From Pseudomonas frederiksbergensis (lineage in GTDB: Bacteria; Pseudomonadota; Gammaproteobacteria; Pseudomonadales; Pseudomonadaceae): a stretch of DNA of 64,000 nt. Both the position numbers and the translations under genes were made by a program. The notes under the pieces were generated by a model. It did no database searches, was not told the origin of the DNA, and worked only from the letters and a program-made list of their open reading frames with translations. The stretch's first letter is position 1; every line of letters starts with the position of its first letter. The DNA lies in NCBI RefSeq assembly GCF_035751725.1, contig NZ_CP142104.1, positions 2,976,001-3,040,000 on the forward strand, read 5' to 3'. Shown in pieces: positions 9,175-17,620 of the stretch.

Positions 9175-9201
9175 CCTGACAGCTTCCTGACATTCCTGAC
9201 A
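9175..9201 (-). promoter_or_regulatory. Three direct repeats of TGTCAGG upstream of the response regulator
   Basis: On the coding strand of the regulator, TGTCAGG occurs three times (complement CCTGACA at 9175-9181, 9186-9192 and 9195-9201). Starts are 9 and 11 bp apart, close to one helical turn, and the array lies 63-89 bp before the regulator ATG. OmpR-family regulators often bind direct repeats with such spacing, so this is a candidate binding site. No binding is shown. Confidence 0.5.
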
Positions 9202-9225
9202 GAAAACCACCCGTGAACCGAGGCG

Positions 9226-10479
9226 TTACCAAAGCGCGATGTCGTAAGTCACGTAGACACGGTTGCTATCGCGCCCCCGTGAAAAATCCGAGCGATAGAC
9301 ATAGTTGCGCAGTTTCACGCCCAAACCCTTGAACGTGCCTTGCTGCACGACATAAGCGACTTCGGCATCGCGCTCCCATTCCTTCACGGCGCTGTTGGAT
9401 TTGCCGTCGTTGCCACTGAGGTAGCGGGTGGAAAACGTCAGGCCAGGCACGCCGAGGCGAGCAAAGTCGTAGCCGTAACCGAGCATCCAGGTCTTCTCGT
9501 CTTCCTCGATGAACTTGCCGATCCCGACGTTGCTGAAGGAATAGACCGTGGCGCCGCTGATGTAGGGCAAGCCCCCTTCCCCGCTGAGCGTCTGGTAACC
9601 GGCGTTGAAGGTGTGGCCGACGACGGCGTACGACAGCAAGCCGCTGAGCATGTCGTTGTCGACCTTACCGCCGTACGCCGAGCCCGCGTCGGCGCTGTGG
9701 AAGTAGCGCAGGTCACTGGTGAGCACGCCAGGACCGAGCGGCAGGTCATGTTGGATACCGGCGAAGTTCTGCCGGTAGAAGTTGTCCAGTTCACCGTAGA
9801 AGTAGCTCAAGCGCAGATTCTTTGCCAGCTTGTAATCGGCGCCGGCGTAGCTGAAGTCGCCTGACTGGTCGCCGCTATAGCCATCGGGCACGATCGGCAT
9901 GCTGTCGCTTGAGTCCCGCAGCTTGAAACGCTTCAGGCGCCCGCCCGTCAGGGTGAGGTTGTCGATATCGTTGCTGCTGACCTGGGCCCCCTGGTAGGTC
10001 TGGGGCAACAGCCGCGCATCGTTGTAGATCAGCACTGGGTTTTTCGGCAGCAACGTGCCGTACTTGATCGTGGTACTTGCCACCCGGACCTTGGCGGTCA
10101 TGCCGGCGCTGGCAAACTCGTCGGCGGCACGACCGTCGCCGTGCACCGGGAGCAGCCCAGTGCCGCTGCGACCGCGCCCGGAGTCGAGCCTGACCCCGAG
10201 CAAGCCCAGTGCATCGACGCCAAAACCGACGGTGCCGGGCGTGAAACCCGATTGGTAATCCAACAGGAACCCTTGGGCCCATTCGGTGCGTTCGCTCTTG
10301 GCGGTCCGCGCGCCACGAGCGCTCATGCCATGTTCATCGCGAAAGTTTTCGTTGAAGTAGACGTTGCGCAACTGCAATTTGAGCTTGCTATCGTCGACCA
10401 ACCCTTGTGCGTTAGCGTTGGCCAGCGGCAAAAGACCAAGGATCGGAAACAAAGCCCCGCGGATCAGGTAACTGCTCAT
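9226..10479 (-). CDS. OprD-family outer-membrane porin
   Basis: Substrate-selective porin of 417 aa. Residues 1-23 are a signal peptide (hydrophobic core FPILGLLPLANA, cleavage near ANANA). The mature part shows the alternating pattern of an 18-stranded OprD barrel, with family blocks such as EWAQGFLLDYQSGFT, TIKYGTLLPKNPVL, LLPQTYQGAQV and the C-terminal aromatic end YDIALW. ATG at 10479 was picked for the signal peptide; the frame extends 23 codons further. It is the last gene of an apparent operon with the PrpF-like isomerase and CitMHS transporter, so tricarboxylate uptake (as for OpdH) is a reasonable guess. Confidence 0.9.
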   Translation of the reverse strand: MSSYLIRGALFPILGLLPLANANAQGLVDDSKLKLQLRNVYFNENFRDEHGMSARGARTAKSERTEWAQGFLLDYQSGFTPGTVGFGVDALGLLGVRLDSGRGRSGTGLLPVHGDGRAADEFASAGMTAKVRVASTTIKYGTLLPKNPVLIYNDARLLPQTYQGAQVSSNDIDNLTLTGGRLKRFKLRDSSDSMPIVPDGYSGDQSGDFSYAGADYKLAKNLRLSYFYGELDNFYRQNFAGIQHDLPLGPGVLTSDLRYFHSADAGSAYGGKVDNDMLSGLLSYAVVGHTFNAGYQTLSGEGGLPYISGATVYSFSNVGIGKFIEEDEKTWMLGYGYDFARLGVPGLTFSTRYLSGNDGKSNSAVKEWERDAEVAYVVQQGTFKGLGVKLRNYVYRSDFSRGRDSNRVYVTYDIALW

Positions 10480-10569
10480 GTCGAGTGTCTCGTTGTTGTT
10501 ATTGGGCGCGCAGGCCAGCGCACTCCCCCTGCGGGGAGCGTCAGGCAATCAATAAAGGGGTCGGATGAA

Positions 10570-11874
10570 TCAGGAAAACAGGGTCAGCGCCCCGGTCAAC
10601 AAGGCCAGCGCGGTAATCACCAGTGAGGTGAGCACGGCCCATTTAATGGTGGCTTTCTGGAAGTCACCAAGGTCGCGATCGACCATGCCCACCAGCAACA
10701 AAGTGGAGGCTACCAGCGGGCTCATCAGGTGCACCGGCTGGCCGAGGATGGACGCCCGGGCTATTTCGACCGGATGAATCCCGTAAGCGGCAGCGGCATT
10801 GGCAAGGATCGGCACGACCCCGAAGTAGTAGGCATCGTTGGACAATACGAACGTCAGCGGCATGCTGGTGATCGCTACTACCAGCGGGAACAAATGGCCC
10901 CAGGAAGGCGGAATCCAGTCGACCAGGGTTTGCGCCAGGGCATCGACCATTTTCGTACCGGAGAATATCCCGGCGAAAATCCCCGCCGCGAATACCAGCA
11001 AGACCACGGTCATCGCGTTGCCCGAATGGGCGAGGATGCGCTCCTTCTGGATGTCCAGTTGCGGATAGTTGATCACCAGCGCCAGGACAAAACCGATCAG
11101 GAACAGGATCGCCGAGTGCATGAGCCCCATCACCAGCGCGGCCATCACGGCGATCACCAACAACAGATTGACGTAGGCCAGTTTCGGACGCTTGTGCGGC
11201 GTGTCCTCGAGGATCGCCTTGATATAGCAATCACCGCCACCGCTCTGGAGCTGGATATTGCCGATACGCTTGCGTTCGGCGCGGCCCAGCAGGAACGCGG
11301 TGAACACCACCCACATCGCGCCACCGATCATGGTCGGCAGCAACGGCACGAAGTATTCGCCGGCATCCAGGCCTAATGCCGCAATGGCCCGCGTCGCCGG
11401 CCCGCCCCAAGGCGTCATGCCGCTCATGATGCTCAGCGACAGCATCGCGACGGTCGCCAGGATCATCGGGTTCATTCCGATGCGCTTGTACAGCGGCAAC
11501 ATCGCGGCGCAGGTGATCATGTAGGTCGTCGTGCCGTCACCGTCCAGGGCCACGAGGAGTGACAGCAATGCGGTGCCCACGGCGATTTTCATCGGGTCGC
11601 CATTGACCCGCTTGAGGATCTTGCGGATCAGCGGGTCGAACAGGCCGGCGTCGATCATCAGGCCGAAAAACAGGATCGCGAACAACAGCAGTGCCGCCGA
11701 CGGTGCGACCATCTTCAGCCCGTCCAGCATCATCTTGCCGGTGGTACCGCCGAAGCCGCCGATCACTGCGAAGACGATCGGCACGATCGTCAGGGCGACG
11801 ATCGGCGACAGCCGTTTTGTCATTATCAGGAAGGTGAAGACCACCACCATGGCCAAGCCAAGTAAAGCGAGCAT
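10570..11874 (-). CDS. CitMHS-family metal-citrate:proton symporter
   Basis: Inner-membrane carrier of 434 aa with about 11-12 hydrophobic segments spread along its length. Family hallmarks include LDGDGTTTYMITCAAMLPLY, SGMTPWGGPATRA and VLSNDAYYFGVVPILA, as in Bacillus CitM/CitH, which import citrate with a divalent cation. The gene lies 55 bp downstream of the PrpF-like gene and 90 bp upstream of the OprD gene, all on one strand. I infer uptake of citrate, an aconitate isomer or a related tricarboxylate through porin and carrier, followed by isomerisation by the PrpF-like enzyme. Confidence 0.9.
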   Translation of the reverse strand: MLALLGLAMVVVFTFLIMTKRLSPIVALTIVPIVFAVIGGFGGTTGKMMLDGLKMVAPSAALLLFAILFFGLMIDAGLFDPLIRKILKRVNGDPMKIAVGTALLSLLVALDGDGTTTYMITCAAMLPLYKRIGMNPMILATVAMLSLSIMSGMTPWGGPATRAIAALGLDAGEYFVPLLPTMIGGAMWVVFTAFLLGRAERKRIGNIQLQSGGGDCYIKAILEDTPHKRPKLAYVNLLLVIAVMAALVMGLMHSAILFLIGFVLALVINYPQLDIQKERILAHSGNAMTVVLLVFAAGIFAGIFSGTKMVDALAQTLVDWIPPSWGHLFPLVVAITSMPLTFVLSNDAYYFGVVPILANAAAAYGIHPVEIARASILGQPVHLMSPLVASTLLLVGMVDRDLGDFQKATIKWAVLTSLVITALALLTGALTLFS

Positions 11875-11929
11875 ATGTCAGATCTCTTGTTGTTATGAGT
11901 AGCTGATGCAATGACAAGGTTTGCCCGGC

Positions 11930-13012
11930 TCATCCGGCCAGGCGCTGGGGAACCGTGGCGTAGACGAAACCTGAAAAGAGCCTGCGGGCGGTACGGACTA
12001 CCGAGGCTCGGATGGTCTCACCCTTTTCGCCGGTATAGGACAACACGACATCGATACCGCCGCTGGGGTGCTCGATGCGTACCCGCTGCAAGCGTGGTTC
12101 GCTGACGCCACCGAGCAGGTTGGCCGCGACGCTGCCGTCGGTCACGCAGGCCGTCGCCAACCCGATGGAGCCGGTGATCGCCAAGGCGCGATGACAGTTG
12201 TGCGGCATGAAATAGCGCACCTGGATAGTCCCGCCACACTTGGGCGCCGACACCAGCACCGGCTTGGGAATCACTTTGTCGCTGACATCGCCCAGGCCCA
12301 TCGCCAGCCCGGCCTTCAAGCGCAAGGACTCCAGGCGCTGCAGGAAGACTGGATCGGCGTCGAGCTCGGCAGGGCTTTCGTCGCCACGCTTGCCGAGCTG
12401 GCCGGCCTCGACAATCAGCATCGGCATGGCCATGTCGATACAAGTTACCGGGATGCCATCGATCCAGTCGATGGGCTGTCCGGTGGGGAAAAGTTTGCCG
12501 GTCTTGCTGCCGGCTGCGTCAAGAAAGGTCAACTGGACTGGGGCCGCCGTGCCCGGCACACCGTCGATGGCGGTGTCGCCTTCGTAGCTGACCTTGCCCT
12601 GCGGCGTCTGTACCTCGGCATTCACGAACGTCCCGGTATTGAGATTGCGGATCCGCACGCGGGTCAGCTCGCCTGTTGCCTTGACCAGCCCTTGCTCGAT
12701 CGCGAACGGGCCCACCGCACAGAGCATGTTGCCGCAGTTGGGGGCAGTGTCGACCCGGCGCTGGGACACCATGACTTGCACAAACAAGTAATCCACGTCG
12801 GCTTCCGGGTGCAGCGATGGGCTGACAATCGCCACTTTGCTGGTCTGCGGGCTGCCGCCGCCGATCCCGTCGATTTCCAGCTCATGGCCGGACCCCATCA
12901 GGCTGAGCAGCAACTCGTCACGTTCGGGGATCGCAGCGGGCAAATCCCAGGCAAGGAAAACCGGACCTTTGGACGTGCCACCGCGCATGAGTACACAAGG
13001 AATTCGTTGCAT
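11930..13012 (-). CDS. PrpF/GalD-family isomerase (aconitate isomerase or 4-oxalomesaconate tautomerase type)
   Basis: Cytosolic enzyme of 360 aa with the diaminopimelate-epimerase-like fold of the PrpF family, which moves a double bond or proton in tricarboxylates. Signature blocks are MRGGTSKGPVFL at the N-terminus, GIGGGSPQTSKVA, DTAPNCGNMLCAVGPFA with the conserved Cys, and IDGVPGTAAPV. Both PrpF (2-methylaconitate/aconitate) and GalD (gallate pathway) share these, so the substrate is not settled. The neighbouring CitMHS carrier argues for a tricarboxylate such as trans-aconitate. The start at 13012 (MQRIPCVLM) matches family N-termini; the LysR gene is divergent 159 bp away. Confidence 0.82.
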   Translation of the reverse strand: MQRIPCVLMRGGTSKGPVFLAWDLPAAIPERDELLLSLMGSGHELEIDGIGGGSPQTSKVAIVSPSLHPEADVDYLFVQVMVSQRRVDTAPNCGNMLCAVGPFAIEQGLVKATGELTRVRIRNLNTGTFVNAEVQTPQGKVSYEGDTAIDGVPGTAAPVQLTFLDAAGSKTGKLFPTGQPIDWIDGIPVTCIDMAMPMLIVEAGQLGKRGDESPAELDADPVFLQRLESLRLKAGLAMGLGDVSDKVIPKPVLVSAPKCGGTIQVRYFMPHNCHRALAITGSIGLATACVTDGSVAANLLGGVSEPRLQRVRIEHPSGGIDVVLSYTGEKGETIRASVVRTARRLFSGFVYATVPQRLAG

Positions 13013-13171
13013 GAACACTAACTCTTGTTGATCAATCTGGATAATTGATGTTCTGGACACAAGAGTGGCAGGGATTAAAAAGTGATTCCAATGCAAAGAT
13101 CGGAGCTATTATTGCGTTTCACAAAAGAATTACCCTAGGATCATCTGGGGCCCTTTGCAACGAGACCAATC

Positions 13172-14062
13172 ATGGAATATGAACTTCAGGACATCCGATC
13201 TTTCGTCAAAATCGCCGAACTGGGCAGCTTCCATGAGGCAGCGGATGCGTTGCACCTTTCCCAGCCCGCCCTCAGCCGACGGATGAAAAAACTTGAAGAG
13301 GGATTGGGCACGGCCTTGCTCGACCGCACGACGCGAAAGGTCAGCCTGACCAGCGTCGGGCGTGATTTCCTACCCAAGGCGCGACGCCTGCTGGATGATT
13401 TCGACGATTCCATTCTCAATATTCGCGAACTGGCCGAGCGGCAGATCGGTCGGGTGACGTTGGCATGTATCCCGACGGCGGCGTTTTATTTCCTGCCCTC
13501 GGTGATCCGCCTCTATAACGAGCGCTACCCGAAGATCCGCATACGCCTGCTCGACCTCAGTGCCAACGAGGGGTTGGAAGCTGTGCTGCGTGGCGAAGCC
13601 GACTTCGGCATCAACATGATGAGCGGCCAGCACCCGGACATCGAGTTCGTGCCCCTGGTCAACGAACCCTTTGTGCTGGCCTGTCGACGGGACCATGAGC
13701 TCGCCGGACGCAGTGCCGTCACCTGGTCGGAGCTCAGCGATTATCGGCTGATCGGGGTCGGTCGTTTGAGCGGCAACCGCATGCTGCTCGACCACGCCTT
13801 GTCGGGCCTTAGCTGGCGCCCGCAGTGGTTCTACGAGGTGCAGCACCTCTCGACCTCGTTGGGCCTGGTCGAGGCTGGCCTCGGCGTCTCGGCGATGCCC
13901 AGCCTGGCGATGCCGGCGGTCGATCATCCGACGCTGGTCAGCGTGCCGCTGATCGAGCCTGTGGTAAACCGGTCGCTGGGCCTGGTCTATCGACGAGGCG
14001 CCTCCCTGTCTCCCGCTGCGGAAAAATTTGTCTCGATCCTGCTTGAGCAATGGCCCCAGTAG
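13172..14062 (+). CDS. LysR-family transcriptional regulator, divergent from the PrpF-like operon
   Basis: Regulator of 296 aa. The N-terminal winged helix reads IRSFVKIAELGSFHEAADA followed by LHLSQPALSRRMKKLEEGLG, and residues ~90-290 form the periplasmic-binding-like effector domain (RIRLLDLSANEGLEAVLRGEAD). It is divergent from the PrpF-CitMHS-OprD operon with a 159-bp shared intergenic region, the classic arrangement for a LysR activator of a catabolic operon. An SDR gene follows 64 bp downstream on the same strand and may be co-transcribed. The effector is probably the tricarboxylate used by the operon (inference). Confidence 0.9.
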   Translation: MEYELQDIRSFVKIAELGSFHEAADALHLSQPALSRRMKKLEEGLGTALLDRTTRKVSLTSVGRDFLPKARRLLDDFDDSILNIRELAERQIGRVTLACIPTAAFYFLPSVIRLYNERYPKIRIRLLDLSANEGLEAVLRGEADFGINMMSGQHPDIEFVPLVNEPFVLACRRDHELAGRSAVTWSELSDYRLIGVGRLSGNRMLLDHALSGLSWRPQWFYEVQHLSTSLGLVEAGLGVSAMPSLAMPAVDHPTLVSVPLIEPVVNRSLGLVYRRGASLSPAAEKFVSILLEQWPQ

Positions 14063-14126
14063 CGGCCGATCACTTCGTCGGCGAATCGGTGCCATACTCG
14101 CTCACCTCCTGGCTTGGAAGACAGTC

Positions 14127-14912
14127 ATGCCGAATGCAAACCGAGAACACCCCGTGGCGCTCATCAGTGGCGTAGGCAGCGATATAGGCATCGGCATGGC
14201 GATCGCCCGCAGGTTGGGCGCCGCTGGCGCCAGGCTGATCATTACCGCCAGCAGCGCCCGCATCGCTCAACGTGTCGAAGAGTTGCGAGCCGAAGGCTTC
14301 GAGGTCGAGGGCCGCCCCCTCGATCTCACGGATGAAACCCAAGTGCGTGAGTTTGGTTTGTGGGCCGAGTCCGCCTGGGGCCGGATCGATATCCTGGTCA
14401 ACAACGCAGGCATGGCCATGCAAGGCAGCCCGGAGACGTTTGCCGAGGTGGCAGCCCTGGACCTGGGTATGTGGAACCTGACGCTGGCTCGCAATGTGAC
14501 AACGGCTTTCTTGCTCACCCGCGCGGTCCTGCCCGGTATGCAGGCGCGCAGTTACGGGCGAATCGTCAATATCAGCTCCACCACTGGCACTCGTTGCAGT
14601 AATCCCGGCGAGGCCGCCTATAGCGCTGCGAAGGCGGCCATGGTCGGTATGAGCATGGGCCTGGCACTTGAAGTAGCTCGCCAGGGAATTACGGTGAACT
14701 GCGTCGCGCCCGGCTGGATCGCCACCGGTTCAACCACCACCGAGGAGGCCACCGCCGGGCACCACACGCCGATGGGCCGTGCAGGGCGCCCCGAAGAAGT
14801 CGCCGCCCTCGTGGCGTTCCTGGCTTCTGCTGAAAGCAGCTACATCACCGGTGAAGTCATGGTGGTGGATGGCGGCAACTGCCTGGTCGAGAACAAGGCG
14901 CCAGCCAGTTGA
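14127..14912 (+). CDS. SDR-family NAD(P)-dependent oxidoreductase
   Basis: Classical short-chain dehydrogenase of 261 aa. The cofactor motif is GVGSDIGIG near residue 15, a variant of the usual TGxxxGxG, followed by NNAG, the catalytic Ser in NISSTTGT and YSAAK. The C-terminal GEVMVVDGGN is standard. The start at 14127 has GGAAG 6-10 bp upstream; a frame extending to 14028 overlaps the LysR gene and is unlikely. It is downstream of the LysR gene and convergent with the DctA-like carrier. The substrate is unknown; a hydroxy-acid or sugar-acid linked to the neighbouring modules is possible. Confidence 0.87.
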   Translation: MPNANREHPVALISGVGSDIGIGMAIARRLGAAGARLIITASSARIAQRVEELRAEGFEVEGRPLDLTDETQVREFGLWAESAWGRIDILVNNAGMAMQGSPETFAEVAALDLGMWNLTLARNVTTAFLLTRAVLPGMQARSYGRIVNISSTTGTRCSNPGEAAYSAAKAAMVGMSMGLALEVARQGITVNCVAPGWIATGSTTTEEATAGHHTPMGRAGRPEEVAALVAFLASAESSYITGEVMVVDGGNCLVENKAPAS

Positions 14913-14944
14913 TTCAACTGGCGCCATAGCGCTGGACTCGCACG

Positions 14945-16252
14945 CTACTTGTGTGCGAGGAGCGCCTTTCTATCGGCCTTTTCCTGCTTCATTGCCGCGA
15001 GCTCACGCTCGCAGGCTTGCACGTCGAATGAGTTGTCCCACTTGGCAATGGCGATGGTACCGATCCCATTGCCAATCAGGTTGGTCACGGCCCGAGCTTC
15101 ATTGAGGAAACGGTCGATGCCCAGCAGCAATACCAGGCCCACCAGCGGGATGGAATGGATGGTGGTGAGCGTCGCCGCCAGCGTGACGAATCCGGCGCCC
15201 GCGACGCCAGCCGAGCCTTTGGATGTCAGCAGGAACACACCCAACAGGATCATCTGGTCCATGACGCTTAGAGGTGTATTGGTGGCCTGGGCAATAAAGA
15301 TCGCTGCCATGGTCAGGTAAATGCAGGTGCCATCCGCATTGAAGGTGTACCCGGTCGGCAAGACCATGCCCACGACGGACTTTTTGCAGCCAAGCTTTTC
15401 AAGCTTGACCATCATTCGCGGAAGAACGGCTTCGGTCGAGCAGGTCCCCAGCGTGATGAGAATCTCGTCCTTGAAGTAGCGTAGGAACTGCATCAGCGGC
15501 ATTCCTGACCAACGGGCAACGACGCCGAGGACGACCACGATGAAAGTCAGGGTCGTGACATAAAGCGCAACCAGCAACTGACCTAGCGATAGCAACGTGC
15601 CGATGCCGTACTTGCCGATCGTGAACGCCATGCCCGCACCTGCGCCAATCGGCGCCAGACGCATGACCATTGCGACAATCCTGAACAGCCCTTGCAAGAA
15701 CAAATCGATGGTATTGATCAACGGCTTGCTGGTCTCGCCCATTTGCACCAGGGCAATACCCATCAGGACCGACAGCAGAATCACTTGCAGCATGACGCCA
15801 TTGGAAAACGCGCCAACGAACGTCTGCGGGATGATATTGAGAAAAAATTCGATCGTACCGCCTTGCTCACTTGCTGCTTGGCTGTACTTGCTGATCGAAC
15901 TTCCATCGAGCGAGTCGGCATTGATGTTCATCCCGACGCCAGGCTTCACGACGTTGACCACGACAAGGCCGACGACCAGTGCGATGGTGGAAAGGATCTC
16001 GAAGTAGATCAAGGCTTTTACGCCAATCCGCCCCACTTCCTTGATATTGCCCATCTTGGCGATCCCCACGACCACCGTACCGAAAATAATCGGCGCCAGG
16101 AGCATCTTGATAAGCTTGATGAAGCCGTCCGCGAAAGGCTGTAGTTTGGCGCCGACATTGGGAATGAAGTAACCGATCGCTGCACCGATCACGATGCCGA
16201 TCAGCACTTGCACATACAGCTGGCTGTACCAGCGAGACTTGGAAATTTCCAC
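14945..16252 (-). CDS. DctA-like dicarboxylate:cation symporter (DAACS family), probable D-tartrate carrier
   Basis: Inner-membrane carrier of 435 aa with the DAACS topology: eight hydrophobic segments and two re-entrant loops. Diagnostic motifs are LIKMLLAPIIFGTVV, the serine-rich loop region around LGTCSTEAVLPRMM, PTGYTFNADGTCIYLT and the second loop LTSKGSAGVAGAGF. Some residues differ from housekeeping DctA (CSTEA for SSSES, NADGTC for NLDGTS), suggesting a specialised paralogue. It lies 98 bp downstream of tarD on the same strand, which points to tartrate or a similar hydroxy-dicarboxylate as substrate (inference from context). Confidence 0.88.
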   Translation of the reverse strand: MEISKSRWYSQLYVQVLIGIVIGAAIGYFIPNVGAKLQPFADGFIKLIKMLLAPIIFGTVVVGIAKMGNIKEVGRIGVKALIYFEILSTIALVVGLVVVNVVKPGVGMNINADSLDGSSISKYSQAASEQGGTIEFFLNIIPQTFVGAFSNGVMLQVILLSVLMGIALVQMGETSKPLINTIDLFLQGLFRIVAMVMRLAPIGAGAGMAFTIGKYGIGTLLSLGQLLVALYVTTLTFIVVVLGVVARWSGMPLMQFLRYFKDEILITLGTCSTEAVLPRMMVKLEKLGCKKSVVGMVLPTGYTFNADGTCIYLTMAAIFIAQATNTPLSVMDQMILLGVFLLTSKGSAGVAGAGFVTLAATLTTIHSIPLVGLVLLLGIDRFLNEARAVTNLIGNGIGTIAIAKWDNSFDVQACERELAAMKQEKADRKALLAHK

Positions 16253-16313
16253 GAGAGCACCTCATTTTATTGTTGTGATGGGCGTGTGGGTGGGCGTCAC
16301 TGCGACGCCTGAT

Positions 16314-16343
16314 GCCGCAGCCTTGAAGCAGGCTGCGGCTTTT
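16314..16343. other. Hairpin between tarD and the dctA-like gene
   Basis: A perfect 9-bp stem GCCGCAGCC (16314-16322) with its complement GGCTGCGGC (16331-16339) and an 8-nt loop lies in the 98-bp spacer between the two co-directional genes. A TTTT run follows only on the plus strand, opposite to the genes. For the tarD transcript it is therefore more likely an mRNA stability or processing hairpin than a terminator. Confidence 0.5.
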
Positions 16344-16350
16344 GAAGAGA

Positions 16351-17520
16351 TCAGCCCTCGCCCAATTCGCGCATGACGGCGTACAACGCAGATTTGGCTT
16401 CGAATCCGACACCGGGGATATCCGGCAGGCCGACGTAGCTGTTTTCCACGCGAATCCCGTCAGCGAATCCACCGAAAGGCTGGAATACATCGGGGTACGA
16501 TTCGTTGCCACCCAGGTGCAAGCCCGCAGCGATGTTCAAGGACATTTGGTGGCCGCCATGGGGAACCACACGGCGCGAAGACCAGCCCATCTCTTCCATC
16601 ACTTTCAAGGTGCGCATGTACTCAACGAGTCCATAGGACAAGGCGCAGTCGAACTGCAGATAATCCCGATCGGAGCGCATGCCGCCGTGGCGCAGCAGGT
16701 TGCGCGCGTCTTGGTGGGAAAACAGGTTTTCTCCGGTGGCCATGGGTAGCTCATAGTGGTTGGCAAGCTCCGCCTGAAGCGCGTAGTCCAAGGGATCGCC
16801 CACTTCTTCGTACCAGAACAGGTTGTATTTCTTGATGGCTTCGGCGTACGCGATACCGGTCTCCAGGTCGAAGCGGCCGTTGGCATCCACCGCCAATCGA
16901 CGTCCGTCGCCGACCACTTCCAGCACCGCCTCGATACGACGGATGTCCTCATCCAGCGGCACCGCGCCGATCTTCATCTTCACGACGTCGTAGCCACGGT
17001 CCAGGTAGCTTTGCATTTCTGCCTTGAGCTTGCTCTGGTCCTTGCCCGGATAGTAATAACCACCCGCGGCATAGACCCAGACCTTGTCATCCGCCACGCC
17101 GTCGCGGTAACGGTCGGCCAGCAGGCGGTACAGCGGCTTGCCCTCGATCTTGGCGACAGCGTCCCATACCGCCATGTCGATCGTACCGACGGCGACCGAG
17201 CGCTCACCGTGGCCACCCGGTTTTTCGTTGGTCATCAGGGTTTTCCAGATGGCGAACGGGTCCAGGTTGTCGTTGTCTTTGTCGATGAGGGTATCCGAGT
17301 CTGCTTCCGTAATGCGTGCCAGGAAGCGATCACGCATCAGGGCGCCCTGGCCGTAGCGACCGTTGGAGTTGAAACCGTAACCGATCACCGGTTTACCGTC
17401 GCGAATCACATCCGTGACAACCGCCACGACCGAGCAGGTCATTTTCGAGAAATCGATATAGGCGTTGGCGATGGGAGAAGCGATGGATACGGTTTTTTCG
17501 CGGATGTCGACGATACGCAT
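16351..17520 (-). CDS. tarD: D(-)-tartrate dehydratase, enolase superfamily
   Basis: Enzyme of 389 aa, the same length as Bradyrhizobium TarD, which dehydrates D-tartrate to oxaloacetate with Mg2+. It reproduces TarD blocks including IANAYIDFSKMTCSVVAVV, YGFNSNGRYGQGAL, NEKPGGHGERSVAVGTIDM, YAAGGYYYPGKD, VVKMKIG with the catalytic Lys, LAVDANGRFDLETGIAYA, FWYEEVGDPLDYALQAELA and VPHGGHQMSLNIAAGL with the catalytic His. The product feeds the TCA cycle directly. A DctA-like carrier follows and a LysR gene is divergent, so these three form a D-tartrate utilisation unit. Confidence 0.93.
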   Translation of the reverse strand: MRIVDIREKTVSIASPIANAYIDFSKMTCSVVAVVTDVIRDGKPVIGYGFNSNGRYGQGALMRDRFLARITEADSDTLIDKDNDNLDPFAIWKTLMTNEKPGGHGERSVAVGTIDMAVWDAVAKIEGKPLYRLLADRYRDGVADDKVWVYAAGGYYYPGKDQSKLKAEMQSYLDRGYDVVKMKIGAVPLDEDIRRIEAVLEVVGDGRRLAVDANGRFDLETGIAYAEAIKKYNLFWYEEVGDPLDYALQAELANHYELPMATGENLFSHQDARNLLRHGGMRSDRDYLQFDCALSYGLVEYMRTLKVMEEMGWSSRRVVPHGGHQMSLNIAAGLHLGGNESYPDVFQPFGGFADGIRVENSYVGLPDIPGVGFEAKSALYAVMRELGEG

Positions 17521-17620
17521 GAGGGGTTCCTCTTGTTGTGATTGGCCCCAACGTTATGCTTTGCGACGAAACCCGCCCAATGCTATTAATGCCGCGCCCT
17601 ATGCACAGGAGGCATTGCCC

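Noticed and set aside
11930..13012. Naming the isomerase galD
   Set aside because: No other gallate genes (dioxygenase, hydratase, aldolase) are nearby and the carrier is of citrate type, so the symbol was withheld.
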